DNA from: Prosthecobacter fusiformis
GTDB taxonomy: Bacteria > Verrucomicrobiota > Verrucomicrobiia > Verrucomicrobiales > Verrucomicrobiaceae
NCBI RefSeq assembly: GCF_004364345.1
Contig: NZ_SOCA01000012.1
Location: 50,666-114,665 of the forward strand
Direction of reading: 5' to 3'
DNA: 64,000 nt
Shown here: piece by piece, positions 40,166-48,764 of the stretch
Layout of the letters: each line of letters begins with the position of its first letter
Numbering within the stretch: the stretch's first letter is position 1
Translations under genes and position numbers: made by a program
Notes under the pieces: generated by a model
What the model was told of the DNA's origin: nothing
Seen by the model: the letters and a program-made list of their open reading frames with translations, nothing else
The model's database searches: none

Positions 40166-41926
40166 ATGATTCAGGAGACTCTCACTCAGGAGAAAACTTG
40201 GCAGGGAACCGCAGTTTCCTCCGGGGTCGCGCATGCCGTCGTGCATGTGCTCAAGGAAGATTTTGATGAGCCTGATGCCGATCCCATCTCCGCAGACGAG
40301 GTGGAAAACGAGCTCGCCCGCTGGCACACCGCCATGGATGCCACCCATCGCGAGATCGAAGAGCTCAAGGAAATGGTCTCCACCGAAGAACGCAGCGCCG
40401 AGGCCGATATCTTCGATACCCACCTCCTCATCCTGGAGGACGTCTCCATCCGCAAATACGTGGAAAAGACCGTCCGGGAAAAGCTCATCTGCGTGGATGC
40501 CGTCTATTACCGGCTCATGTGCAAGCACATGGACGCCCTGCGCGGCCTGGCCGATTCCTACCTGCGCGAGCGCTTCCTGGACATCAAGGACATCACCCAT
40601 CGCGTCATGCGCCACCTTCGCGGGGAGCTATTGCAGCACCCCATGTTTGAGGACCCGGTCATCATCGTCGCCCATGACCTCACCCCTTCGGATACCGTCC
40701 AGCTAGACCGCAGCAAAGTCCTCGGTTTCGCCATCGAGACCGGCAGCGGCAATTCCCACGCCGCCATCATCGCCCGCTCCCTCGGCCTCCCCGCCGTCGT
40801 GCGTCTTCACGGCATCACGGAGGAGCTGCATTCCGGCGACCCCATCCTCCTGGATGGCAATGAGGGTGCCCTCATCCTCAACCCAACCCCCGCCACCCTT
40901 TCCAAATACCGCTCGCGGGAGCAGTTGGCGGAAAAACGCGAAGACGCCCTCCACGAGACCCGGCACGAGCCCTCCATCACCACCGATGGCGTCGTCATCC
41001 AGGTCTGTGCCAATGCCGAATTTGTCGAAGAAATGGGCGATATCCGCGATAGCGGTGCCGCCAATGTCGGCCTCTTCCGCACCGAATTCCTTTACCTCGA
41101 AGACCCTGAAGGCACGGAGGACTGGCTCGCAGAAAATTACACCCGCGCCGTCCGCATCATGACCCCCGGCCAGGTCATCTTCCGCACCCTCGATATCGGC
41201 GGTGACAAAGTGGATGACCAGCTCGCCTCAGAGGCCGAGCCAAATCCCTTCCTCGGCTGGCGCGGCATCCGCGTCTCCCTGGGCATGCGGGAAATGTTCA
41301 AGCGCCAGCTCCGCGCCCTCCTGCGTGCCGCCGCCCATGGCCCCATCGGCATCATGTTCCCCATGGTCAGCGATGTCGGGGAAGTCCGCGCCGCCAAAGA
41401 ACTCCTCGCCGAATGCGCCTCGGAGCTCAGCGCCGAAGGCTACCCCGCCCCCATGCAGGTGGATATCGGCGCCATGATCGAAATTCCCAGCGCCGCCCTC
41501 ACTGCGGACCTCATCGCTGCGGAGGTGGATTTCTTCAGCCTTGGCACCAATGACCTCGTCCAGTACACCCTCGCCGTGGACCGGTTGAATGAGCGCGTGG
41601 CGGATCTCTACAGCCCCACCCACCCCGCCGTCCTCCGCCTCATCGCGCTCACGGTCGAGGCCGCCCGCCGCGCCGGCATCCGCGTCTGCATTTGTGGTGA
41701 AATGGCCGCCGATGTCGAAGTCCTCCCCCTCCTCATCGGCCTCGGCCTGGATGAGCTCAGCGTCTCCACCGGCCAGATCGCCCGCGTCAAGCACGCCATC
41801 CGCAAGCTCAACGCCTCCGAATGCCGCTCCATCATCGATGCCTGCCGCCACCTCGGCTGCCCCAAACAAATCCTCGGCATGAGCCGCACCATGGCCCAGG
41901 AACTGTATCCGGATTTGTTTGAGTAA
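40166..41926 (+). CDS. ptsI: PTS enzyme I (phosphoenolpyruvate-protein phosphotransferase)
   Basis: 586 residues. The phosphorylated-His motif is TGSGNSHAAIIARSLGLPAV (canonical GGxTSHxAI; here SGNSHAAI), followed by the PEP-binding domain: GLFRTEFLYL, FRTLDIGGDK, EPNPFLGWRGIR, MFPMVSDVGEV, FFSLGTNDLVQYTLAVDR and the Cys-containing CGEMAADVEVLPLLIGLGLD. Enzyme I transfers phosphate from PEP to HPr. No HPr or EII gene is near. The start at 40166 is chosen for a GGAAG site 6-7 bases upstream. It is followed by a hairpin terminator (41961-41988). Confidence 0.9.
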   Translation: MIQETLTQEKTWQGTAVSSGVAHAVVHVLKEDFDEPDADPISADEVENELARWHTAMDATHREIEELKEMVSTEERSAEADIFDTHLLILEDVSIRKYVEKTVREKLICVDAVYYRLMCKHMDALRGLADSYLRERFLDIKDITHRVMRHLRGELLQHPMFEDPVIIVAHDLTPSDTVQLDRSKVLGFAIETGSGNSHAAIIARSLGLPAVVRLHGITEELHSGDPILLDGNEGALILNPTPATLSKYRSREQLAEKREDALHETRHEPSITTDGVVIQVCANAEFVEEMGDIRDSGAANVGLFRTEFLYLEDPEGTEDWLAENYTRAVRIMTPGQVIFRTLDIGGDKVDDQLASEAEPNPFLGWRGIRVSLGMREMFKRQLRALLRAAAHGPIGIMFPMVSDVGEVRAAKELLAECASELSAEGYPAPMQVDIGAMIEIPSAALTADLIAAEVDFFSLGTNDLVQYTLAVDRLNERVADLYSPTHPAVLRLIALTVEAARRAGIRVCICGEMAADVEVLPLLIGLGLDELSVSTGQIARVKHAIRKLNASECRSIIDACRHLGCPKQILGMSRTMAQELYPDLFE

Positions 41927-41960
41927 TCCCGGACCTCGCTCAAACCCCTTTAAAATGAAA

Positions 41961-41988
41961 AAGCGCAGTCTGTTTCCAGGCTGCGCTT
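41961..41988 (+). terminator. Terminator-like hairpin after ptsI
   Basis: AAGCGCAG (41961-41968) pairs with CTGCGCTT (41981-41988), 12-base loop; the plus-strand tail is CTTCTTT, while the minus-strand tail is a run of T. It may act in both directions. Confidence 0.55.
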
Positions 41989-42134
41989 CTTCTTTGGGAG
42001 TTTTTGGCTGTCTCCGAAAACAACGCATCCAGCTCAAAACATGGATGCACAAAAATCACCCGCCTTCTTCTGCGCGGAAACCCGCTTGAGTTTTCGTCCT
42101 TCACCATTAGCGAAAGCGTAACCCAACCCCCGAC

Positions 42135-43187
42135 ATGCCCACCGACCCCGACATCCGCCAGGCCCTTTCCCAGGTACGTTATCCCGGCTTCAGCCGCGAC
42201 ATCATCTCCTTCGGCCTCGTCAAAGACATCACCATCGATGGGGGCAAAGTCACCGTTGAGATCTCCGTCGCCACCCGCGACCCCAACATCCCCCGCCTCA
42301 TTCATGAGCAGGCCATGGATGTCCTCCAAAAGCTCCCCGGCGTCACCGAAGCCAAGCTGAATTTCGACATCAAAGAACCCCCGAACCCCGTCGCAGGCTC
42401 CGCCGACCGCCTCCCGAAATCCTCCATCCCCGGCGTCAAGCGCGTCATCGCCGTCGGCTCCGGTAAAGGCGGCGTCGGAAAAAGCACCGTCGCCTCCAAT
42501 CTCGCCATCGCCCTCGCCAAAACCGGCGCCCGTGTCGGCCTCTGCGATTGCGACCTTTACGGCCCCAGCATCGCCCACATGTTCGGCACCGATGAGCGCC
42601 CCTATCAGAACGAGGAGCAGCAGATCATCCCCATCGAAAAATACGGCCTCCAGCTCATGAGCATGGGTTTCCTATTGGAGGATGACGCCCCCGTCATCGT
42701 CCGTGGCCCCATCGCCACCAAATACACCCAGCAGTTCCTCCGCCAGTGCGCCTGGGATAACCTGGACTACCTCATTCTCGATCTCCCCCCCGGCACCGGA
42801 GACATCCAGCTCACCATCGTACAGACCGTCGCCCTGGATGGAGCCATCATCGTCACCACCCCCCAGGAAGTCGCCTTGATCGATGCCCGCAAAGCCATCT
42901 CCATGTTCCAAAAGGTCAACGTGCCCATCCTCGGCATCGTCGAAAACATGAGCTACTTCCTCTGCCCAGACAACGGCCTCACCTATCACATTTTTGGCAA
43001 AGGCGGCGGCGAGCACGAAGCCAAGCGCCTCAGCGTCCCCCTGCTCGGCCAGATCCCCATCGAAATGGCCACCCGCGAAGCCGGCGACGAAGGCCACCCC
43101 ATCGCCCTGGAGGACGTCACCTCCTCCGCCGCCTCCATGGCCTTCCTCTCCATCGCCAACCAAGTCCGCAGCGCCGTCCCCGCTTGA
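42135..43187 (+). CDS. Mrp/ApbC-family iron-sulfur carrier ATPase
   Basis: 350 residues. An N-terminal DUF59/MIP18-like domain (MPTDPDIRQALSQVRYPGFS) precedes the P-loop ATPase: VGSGKGGVGKSTVASNLAIAL (deviant Walker A), LCDCDLYGPSIAHMFG, and DYLILDLPPGTGDIQLT. These proteins hold and transfer [4Fe-4S] clusters. The usual C-terminal CPxC motif is altered to LCPDNG, keeping only one Cys, so cluster binding may be different here. Monocistronic. Start ATG 42135. Confidence 0.85.
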   Translation: MPTDPDIRQALSQVRYPGFSRDIISFGLVKDITIDGGKVTVEISVATRDPNIPRLIHEQAMDVLQKLPGVTEAKLNFDIKEPPNPVAGSADRLPKSSIPGVKRVIAVGSGKGGVGKSTVASNLAIALAKTGARVGLCDCDLYGPSIAHMFGTDERPYQNEEQQIIPIEKYGLQLMSMGFLLEDDAPVIVRGPIATKYTQQFLRQCAWDNLDYLILDLPPGTGDIQLTIVQTVALDGAIIVTTPQEVALIDARKAISMFQKVNVPILGIVENMSYFLCPDNGLTYHIFGKGGGEHEAKRLSVPLLGQIPIEMATREAGDEGHPIALEDVTSSAASMAFLSIANQVRSAVPA

Positions 43188-43350
43188 GGCAGTGTTTACC
43201 TCCCCTGGATAAGTCCCATCCCTTTCAGTCAACCGCCCCAAAGTACTCCAGAGCTTCAGCTCGCCAAAACCCCCACCCCAGCTTCCACCCGCTACTCGTC
43301 ACCCCAAGCCCAACGGGCTTACGTAACTCAGTCCAGGGTAGGGACATCTC

Positions 43351-43438
43351 GTGGAAGCCAAACTGCTGAAACGCGTCCAAGAACGCAAAGGCATGCCCGC
43401 CAAAGAAGCCGCCCAAGTGGACTGGAAGAAGCTGTGAC
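43351..43438 (+). pseudogene. Short ORF, possible remnant of a displaced gene
   Basis: A 28-codon frame (GTG start; first residues VEAKLLKRVQERKGMPAKEA) with coding-like composition lies in the 284-base stretch 43188-43471, right after a copy of a repeat (43304-43340, AGCCC-AAC-GGGCT type). It could be the tail of a gene whose 5' end was replaced by the repeat. No family recognised. Confidence 0.25.
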
Positions 43439-43471
43439 GGGGGGGCGTGATTCAGTCCTTTTCGACGGCTG

Positions 43472-44434
43472 TCACTCTTCCTCCCCGTCGCGGTTCGCAG
43501 CCTCTTCAATCTCGGCATAGACCTCTCCAAGGGTGTTCGATCCTTTGCGCCTATCACCCAGCCCCACCACGGAAGCAGAATAAACACCCTTTGCGTTGAT
43601 CATAGCAGTCACTTGAAGATCTGGAGCAATATTACTACCCGATAAATGAGCCAACTGGAATGAGTCCATAAGGTCGTCAACTTCTTTTGATGACAGTAAC
43701 ATCTTTGCCCTGAAGGTTTGGTCGCCCCATTTCAGTCCAATTTCCCACTCGCCAGGCTTTTTAGTGGAAAGCTCTTCAACGATGTAATTCCCATCTATGT
43801 AATACTGCTTAGGCTTACTTCTGGTGCTTTTAACGAGGATGTCTTTGGCTTCCTTTTTTGTCAGGGCCCCGGTTTGTCCGGGCAGTGTAATACGGTCGTT
43901 CTCCTTCATGCTATTGACCAGCCCACGCGCAGGTTGCTGCAGATCCCTGGTAGCCTCAATCACCTTGCCCACAGCTTCGATCAGTTGGACTTTTTCCCGC
44001 GCTTCAATTTCCCTGATTGGAGCTGCCTGAATCTTTTCAATAATTTCAGGTCCCATTACAAATCCTAACGCCGTTGCAGCGGTCAGATAGATGAAAAGTT
44101 GATCACGAAGTTTCATCTTTGTCACGGCTTGAAGGATTCCTTTCGCATATTGAAGTACCGCATCAAGTGAACCATCATCGACTTTGAGGGCCACCAAGCC
44201 ATGCGGGGTATTGGGAAGTTCGATACCAAGTTTAGCAAGCTCATCACTGAGCTTCTTGTCAAGATCGAGGAGGAATTTGGCGAGTGGTTTATCGACAACC
44301 CCGGCCCAAGAATCCCCTTGTATGTAGATACGCAAGCCAAGCTTAGAGATGTCAGGTTCAAATTGCTCACCTGCCAAATAGGTATCAATGAGATTGTTTA
44401 TTTGTGCTTCGACTGAGGCGGGCGCGTATTCCAT
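43472..44434 (-). CDS. Hypothetical protein paired divergently with KAP NTPase
   Basis: 320 residues from the ATG at 44434 (MEYAPASVEAQINNLIDTYL). Mostly alpha-helical, with a beta-rich C-terminal half (WEIGLKWGDQTFRAKMLLSS). One hydrophobic helix (QLFIYLTAATALGFVMG). No recognised family. Divergent from the KAP NTPase at 44530 with a 95-base AT-rich gap, a layout typical of linked accessory genes. Its GC content is visibly lower than housekeeping genes. Confidence 0.55.
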   Translation of the reverse strand: MEYAPASVEAQINNLIDTYLAGEQFEPDISKLGLRIYIQGDSWAGVVDKPLAKFLLDLDKKLSDELAKLGIELPNTPHGLVALKVDDGSLDAVLQYAKGILQAVTKMKLRDQLFIYLTAATALGFVMGPEIIEKIQAAPIREIEAREKVQLIEAVGKVIEATRDLQQPARGLVNSMKENDRITLPGQTGALTKKEAKDILVKSTRSKPKQYYIDGNYIVEELSTKKPGEWEIGLKWGDQTFRAKMLLSSKEVDDLMDSFQLAHLSGSNIAPDLQVTAMINAKGVYSASVVGLGDRRKGSNTLGEVYAEIEEAANRDGEEE

Positions 44435-44529
44435 GAAACGTAGATTTAGGCCCAACAACTAAACGTTGCATAGTACAATATTTTATCTTTATAGCAGTCA
44501 CTTTTGCCTTACGCTATTACACCTATCGT

Positions 44530-45960
44530 ATGGCCAGCTCCTCCACTGCCTCTCCGGCCTCCGCGCCGCCCAGCCTCAGCTTTGAGCAGACCGATAAGCT
44601 GGGCCTCTCCCCCTTCTGCCAAAGGCTTGAGCGTTACCTCATCGTTGAAAGCGGCTTTGTGGAAGGCAGCCTCGTCGTCGCGCTCAATGCCCCCTTTGGC
44701 GGCGGCAAGACCACCTTCCTTGAGATGTGGAAAACCGACCTCCTCAACCGTCGCCAATCACCCGCTGGCGAAACCGCCTTCACCGCCCCCATGCCCGTCA
44801 TGCTCAACGCCTGGGAAAGCGACTACTGCGGAGACCCCCTCGTCGCCATCCTCGCCGGCCTGCTCAAAGCCGTGGACCATTGGAAAGGCAAAGACGCACC
44901 CCAGCCCAGCGAAAAAGCCTCCCTTTGGGAATCCGCCAAAGACGTCGCCTGGTTTTCCGTAAGCCTTGCCAACGACGTCGCCGCCAAACCCACCGGCCTC
45001 AATCCAGTCAAAGCAGGTGAATTCGCCGAGAAGAAAAAAAAGGAGCGGGCAGCCAAAACGCCCGACTTCATCACCCTCTTTAACCAGCGAAAAGATGCCC
45101 TGGAAAAGCTCAAAGAGCAAATGGCCGCCACCTTCTCCGGCACTAGTACCAAAGTCATCGTCTTCGTGGATGAACTTGACCGCTGCCGCCCCGACTACGC
45201 CGTCAGCTACCTCGAGACCATCAAGCACGTCTTCAACGTCAAGGGTATGATCTTCGTCCTCGCCGTGGATCTCCATCACCTGGAAGTCTCCACCAAATCC
45301 CTCTTCGGCAGCGACCTGAAATTTCCCGAATACTTCCGCAAATTCAGCCACCGCACCTTCAATCTCCCTGAGCCGGAAGCAGGTTCCATCGGAACACTGC
45401 TGGAAGAGATGGTCGCCAAACACGTCACCCGCAGGGGCCAGCGAAACAGCGCCTTCAAGGGAGGCGACTACCTAGTCCGCATGACCGGGCCCCTGGTCTG
45501 TGCCTGGCGGATGACCCCGCGCCAGCTTCATGAAGCCTTCCGCATCCTCGGTCACAGTCTCGCCATTGAGGGCGTGCACGGAGAAATGAGCACCCATAAT
45601 GAAGTCGTCTCCCTGGCTTACCTCTACCTTTGCCTCGCGTATGTCGGTGCCCCTGCAGTTTACAAAAACCTTCGGCAGGGCGGCCACTCACCGGACCAAA
45701 TGCGCTTCCTTTTTCAGCTCAGCCCTTTGGATTACAAGTCTAAAGCCAATTGGGCCCAGTTGTACATGACCGGCACCAACAGTGATTTCAGCAATTATGA
45801 CGCAAACACCCACGACTTGATGAAAAAGGCTGTGCCTGATGACGAATACCCACAATACCAGAAGAGTTTCAACATCGCCCTGGGTCATCACCCGGCCCCC
45901 TTCAAGCAGATCTGTCAGCGCATCGAAAACGCCATCCGGTTTGAGGACAACGCATCGTAA
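44530..45960 (+). CDS. KAP-family P-loop NTPase
   Basis: 476 residues. Walker A LNAPFGGGKTTFLEMW (about residues 53-68), Walker B KVIVFVDELDRCRPDYAV (typical of KAP NTPases: DELDRC), then helical segments and a sensor region. KAP NTPases are STAND-related and often membrane-linked; several are implicated in bacterial defence or surface signalling. Unlike classical members, no pair of TM helices is inserted in the P-loop domain. The divergent hypothetical gene at 43472 may be its partner. Function is not established. Confidence 0.8.
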   Translation: MASSSTASPASAPPSLSFEQTDKLGLSPFCQRLERYLIVESGFVEGSLVVALNAPFGGGKTTFLEMWKTDLLNRRQSPAGETAFTAPMPVMLNAWESDYCGDPLVAILAGLLKAVDHWKGKDAPQPSEKASLWESAKDVAWFSVSLANDVAAKPTGLNPVKAGEFAEKKKKERAAKTPDFITLFNQRKDALEKLKEQMAATFSGTSTKVIVFVDELDRCRPDYAVSYLETIKHVFNVKGMIFVLAVDLHHLEVSTKSLFGSDLKFPEYFRKFSHRTFNLPEPEAGSIGTLLEEMVAKHVTRRGQRNSAFKGGDYLVRMTGPLVCAWRMTPRQLHEAFRILGHSLAIEGVHGEMSTHNEVVSLAYLYLCLAYVGAPAVYKNLRQGGHSPDQMRFLFQLSPLDYKSKANWAQLYMTGTNSDFSNYDANTHDLMKKAVPDDEYPQYQKSFNIALGHHPAPFKQICQRIENAIRFEDNAS

Positions 45961-46168
45961 ATCTCGTTTCTCCAAATTTAAGCGAACCGCTGCTCAACGA
46001 TTGATACGGTGCCTCCATGGCGCACAAGCGTTCACTCCGCCTGCCGTGAAGCCAACCTTCGCAGGTGGTGAGCATGAAGTGCGGGTTCCGGGAGACTCTG
46101 TTGGTGAGGGTTAAAAAAACGTTGGCGGGCGCTTTTGGCCGAATCCTGGACGAGACCACGCCCGTTTT

Positions 46169-46311
46169 TGCAACCGGTTGCACCAGTCGCCGCGAGCTCC
46201 TCCGGGGGTTCAGAAGGACCCCGCGTTTTCATCGGGCCTCATGACCTGGCTTCGATTTTTTTTTGTGAACACGTGTTCACGTTTTCCAATGCGCCGGTGA
46301 AACATGTTTCA
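46169..46311. promoter_or_regulatory. Cluster of three palindromes, left of the AbiE-like pair
   Basis: Perfect palindromes TGCAACCGGTTGCA (46169-46182), GTGAACACGTGTTCAC (46265-46280) and TGAAACATGTTTCA (46298-46311). The last two have centres 32 bp apart. The same order recurs at 48426-48697. They fill the gene-free stretch 45961-46344, apart from short uninformative sequence. They resemble operators of LacI-type repressors, but no such regulator gene is next to them. Confidence 0.7.
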
Positions 46312-46344
46312 TGCGCCGCAAGGGAGGCCCTGGGGGACAATTTC

Positions 46345-47193
46345 TCAAACGCGGGCGGCTTTGAGCAATGCGTGGGCGGCGTCCACCATGTCCTGGCGCA
46401 GGGTGAGGCGGGTGAAGCGGCTCTCTGCGGATTCATCCATCCCGGCGGCCCCCAGGACGAAGTGGCTGGCTTTCACGGGGCCGGGGGAGGTTTCACTGAG
46501 AAAGTGCTCCTGCAGGCTGCGCACGGCATCCTCACAGGCTGGATTCCCCACCTGCACCTCCTCAGCAAAGGCGGCGATGGCGGCGTCCATTCCGCGGTCG
46601 TAATGACGGAGCGTGTAGAGGATGTCGAAGGCGTCCTTCGGCTGCTGGCGATGATGAAAGGCCCGGAGCTTCAGGGCGAGAAAGGGGCCGGCTTCACACA
46701 CCCGGGCGGTGAGCGTTTGCTGCGCGCCGTAAAGGTCCACCCCGGTGAGAGGGACCTCCCGCGCGGTGGCGAGCGCCCGGTTCACCCCGGGCATGATCCC
46801 GGCCGTGATGTCCTCCACCTGGGTGGTGCCACGGGCATGGGGCGGCTTTTCCGCCAGGAAATCCACGGGCACGGTGACGCTGCCGATGACTTTTTCAAAC
46901 CGTGAGGGGTGCTTCGGGTTGGGGTGAAAACCCTGGCCGCTGAGCTCCCAATGCAGGTTCCCGTACGTGCCGGAATCCGTCGCCAGGGCGATGCCCAGAT
47001 CCACGTCCAGGGTGGCGGGACGCGGCAGGGCGCGTACCTGGGAGAGATCGCCACACAGATATTTCGGCACCAGGCCCCCCACGAGCACCAGGTCTCCATG
47101 CCAGCTTCTCAGGCTGGACCACACCGTCAGAAAGGCGCTTTCGGCCAGGCTGGCCCGCGACGCTTCGTACTCGCTGTAAACATCGTATTTCAT
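46345..47193 (-). CDS. AbiEii/MenT-type nucleotidyltransferase toxin
   Basis: About 282 residues (MKYDVYSEYEASRASLAESA). The nucleotidyltransferase fold shows LVLVGGLVPKYLCGD with GG, then the acidic pair ATLDVDLGIAL (DxD), and later FLALKLRAFHHRQQPKDAFD with a Lys/Asp pair. AbiEii-type proteins are toxins of the type IV TA/phage-abortive-infection pair AbiE; MenT relatives add nucleotides to tRNA. The upstream partner's stop overlaps this start (ATGA), i.e. the antitoxin-like gene comes first. Confidence 0.75.
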   Translation of the reverse strand: MKYDVYSEYEASRASLAESAFLTVWSSLRSWHGDLVLVGGLVPKYLCGDLSQVRALPRPATLDVDLGIALATDSGTYGNLHWELSGQGFHPNPKHPSRFEKVIGSVTVPVDFLAEKPPHARGTTQVEDITAGIMPGVNRALATAREVPLTGVDLYGAQQTLTARVCEAGPFLALKLRAFHHRQQPKDAFDILYTLRHYDRGMDAAIAAFAEEVQVGNPACEDAVRSLQEHFLSETSPGPVKASHFVLGAAGMDESAESRFTRLTLRQDMVDAAHALLKAARV

Positions 47194-48236
47194 GGCCGGC
47201 AAAAACCTGTCCATTCACGCAGGGCGGCGGCAGCGTCCGGCCCGCGCAGGCCCATGCGCTGGAGGTCCAGGTAGATCTGGGCATCGGAGACCAGGGTCAG
47301 GTGATGCCGCGTCTGGGTCTCCATCAGCACGCCTTCATCGGCTGGTACATGCAGCCAGAGCTTGCCGCCTTCGCTCACCTGGCGCAGCCCCAGCCGCTCC
47401 AGCGTGGCGGCCTCCGGCAGGCGGGAGACATAGGCGGAGCAGACCACCGGCTCCGTGGTGGGATGGCGCAGCCAGGCGGCCATCCATTGCGTGAGGGCCA
47501 TGGGCACGGCCTCCTCACGCGCCCACTGCTGGAGGCGATGAGCCATCTCCTCCGGCGCGGAGAACCCGGCATAAAGACCGGTGTAGTTGCGCTTCGAGAA
47601 ACGGTCCGCATCCGCCCATTCATCCAGGAGCGCCAGGGGATCCCGAAGACGAAACTCCCGGGCACTTGTTTTTTCCACAAATCCCTGGCTGATCAGGTGC
47701 TGGATGATGCGGGAGATGAGGCCTGAACTGGCCTGGGTGCGCGGCCCAATCTCAGCCTGAGTCCACAGGCGGTCCCGGTCCGTGAGCAGGCAGCGGATGA
47801 TGCGGGCACTCTTGCCCACGAAGACATTGCGCGGCTCCAGGTAGGAGGTGAAGGAGCGTCCCGGCAGCGCACGGCGATCAATGAGCACCCCGGGAGCCCG
47901 TAGCCAGCAGCGGCCATTCAGGTCCATGGCGGCCAGCCCCTGCTGCTTGCAGGCCTCCAGCACCCGTGGAGTGAGCTGGGGGGTCACGATCAGCGGCGGC
48001 GGGTCACCAGGCGCTCTCTTCACCCTGACCAGCGATGAGAGGCTGGGTTTGAGCTGATAAACCGGCCATAACAGCATTTTTTGTTGATCCAGCTCCACCT
48101 CGATCAAGTTTTCCTGCGCCCGTGGCAGAGGCTGCCACCGCAGGTCCGGATCCTCTGACAACAGGGCCAGGAAGCGGGATTTGAGCTCCCCTTCATCACG
48201 GATGATCCCCTTTTCACTGGATTCGGCCCTCTTCAC
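47190..48236 (-). CDS. AbiEi-like antitoxin/transcriptional regulator
   Basis: 348 residues. A winged-helix-like segment lies in the middle (DRLWTQAEIGPRTQASSGLI then SRIIQHLISQGFVEK), and the C-terminal region is mixed alpha/beta. The position upstream of, and overlapping, an AbiEii-like toxin matches the AbiEi antitoxin, which represses the operon and neutralises the toxin. A palindrome pair lies at once upstream of the start (48252-48309), the place expected for autoregulation. The N-terminus MKRAESSEKGIIRDEGELKS is polar. Confidence 0.65.
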   Translation of the reverse strand: MKRAESSEKGIIRDEGELKSRFLALLSEDPDLRWQPLPRAQENLIEVELDQQKMLLWPVYQLKPSLSSLVRVKRAPGDPPPLIVTPQLTPRVLEACKQQGLAAMDLNGRCWLRAPGVLIDRRALPGRSFTSYLEPRNVFVGKSARIIRCLLTDRDRLWTQAEIGPRTQASSGLISRIIQHLISQGFVEKTSAREFRLRDPLALLDEWADADRFSKRNYTGLYAGFSAPEEMAHRLQQWAREEAVPMALTQWMAAWLRHPTTEPVVCSAYVSRLPEAATLERLGLRQVSEGGKLWLHVPADEGVLMETQTRHHLTLVSDAQIYLDLQRMGLRGPDAAAALREWTGFCRP

Positions 48237-48251
48237 TGTGCAGTAATGCGT

Positions 48252-48309
48252 GTTTTCAGTGAGAAATCAAACTTTCTTACTGAAAACCGCTCTTTTTACT
48301 GGCCAGTAA
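48252..48309. promoter_or_regulatory. Candidate autoregulatory operators of the AbiE-like operon
   Basis: GTTTTCAGT (48252-48260) is exactly inverted at 48279-48287 (ACTGAAAAC), and TTACTGGCCAGTAA (48296-48309) is a perfect palindrome. All share the half-site core ACTG/CAGT. They are within 75 bases upstream of the antitoxin-like start (minus strand, 48236). Confidence 0.6.
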
Positions 48310-48425
48310 GAATAGCTCTTTGGAGTGAAAAAGGGGGCTTTTTGGTCTCCACGGTGGGCGATCAAGGCCTCCATTCCCTGACCCAGCATGGCAACCGGGG
48401 GCATTTCCTGGCTCCTGACGGAAAG

Positions 48426-48697
48426 TTTGCAACCGGTTGCAAAACTCGCGCTGGGATCTGCCGGGGGGTGATAGCCTTCTGATCAAAGAGCTGATCGCGT
48501 CTTCAATGGGGGTCTGCGCGGGCTGAAGGTCGGGACGACTTTGGCTGGGCCTTCGAAATCCGGGTGTTCGGCGGGATTCAATGTCAGGTGGGGGGATGGG
48601 AAGGAGCCCGCATCATCGGGCTGTCCGGCGCGGGGTCGGGGCCGAAGTTGAACACGTGTTCAAGTTTCCGCCGCCCTCCGTGCAACATGTTTCATGC
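48426..48697. promoter_or_regulatory. Cluster of three palindromes, right of the AbiE-like pair
   Basis: Palindromes TTTGCAACCGGTTGCAAA (48426-48443) and TTGAACACGTGTTCAA (48648-48663), then GCAACATGTTTCATGC (48682-48697), an imperfect version of the third one. The centres of the second and third are 32 bp apart, as on the left side. Part of the gene-free stretch 48237-48764. Immediately following, CTCCCCTGCCCTGG occurs twice (48730-48760). Confidence 0.7.
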
Positions 48698-48764
48698 GGT
48701 GCAGGGTGGGGCTTTCGGGGTGGGGGAGGCTCCCCTGCCCTGGCACTCCCCTGCCCTGGGGGCC

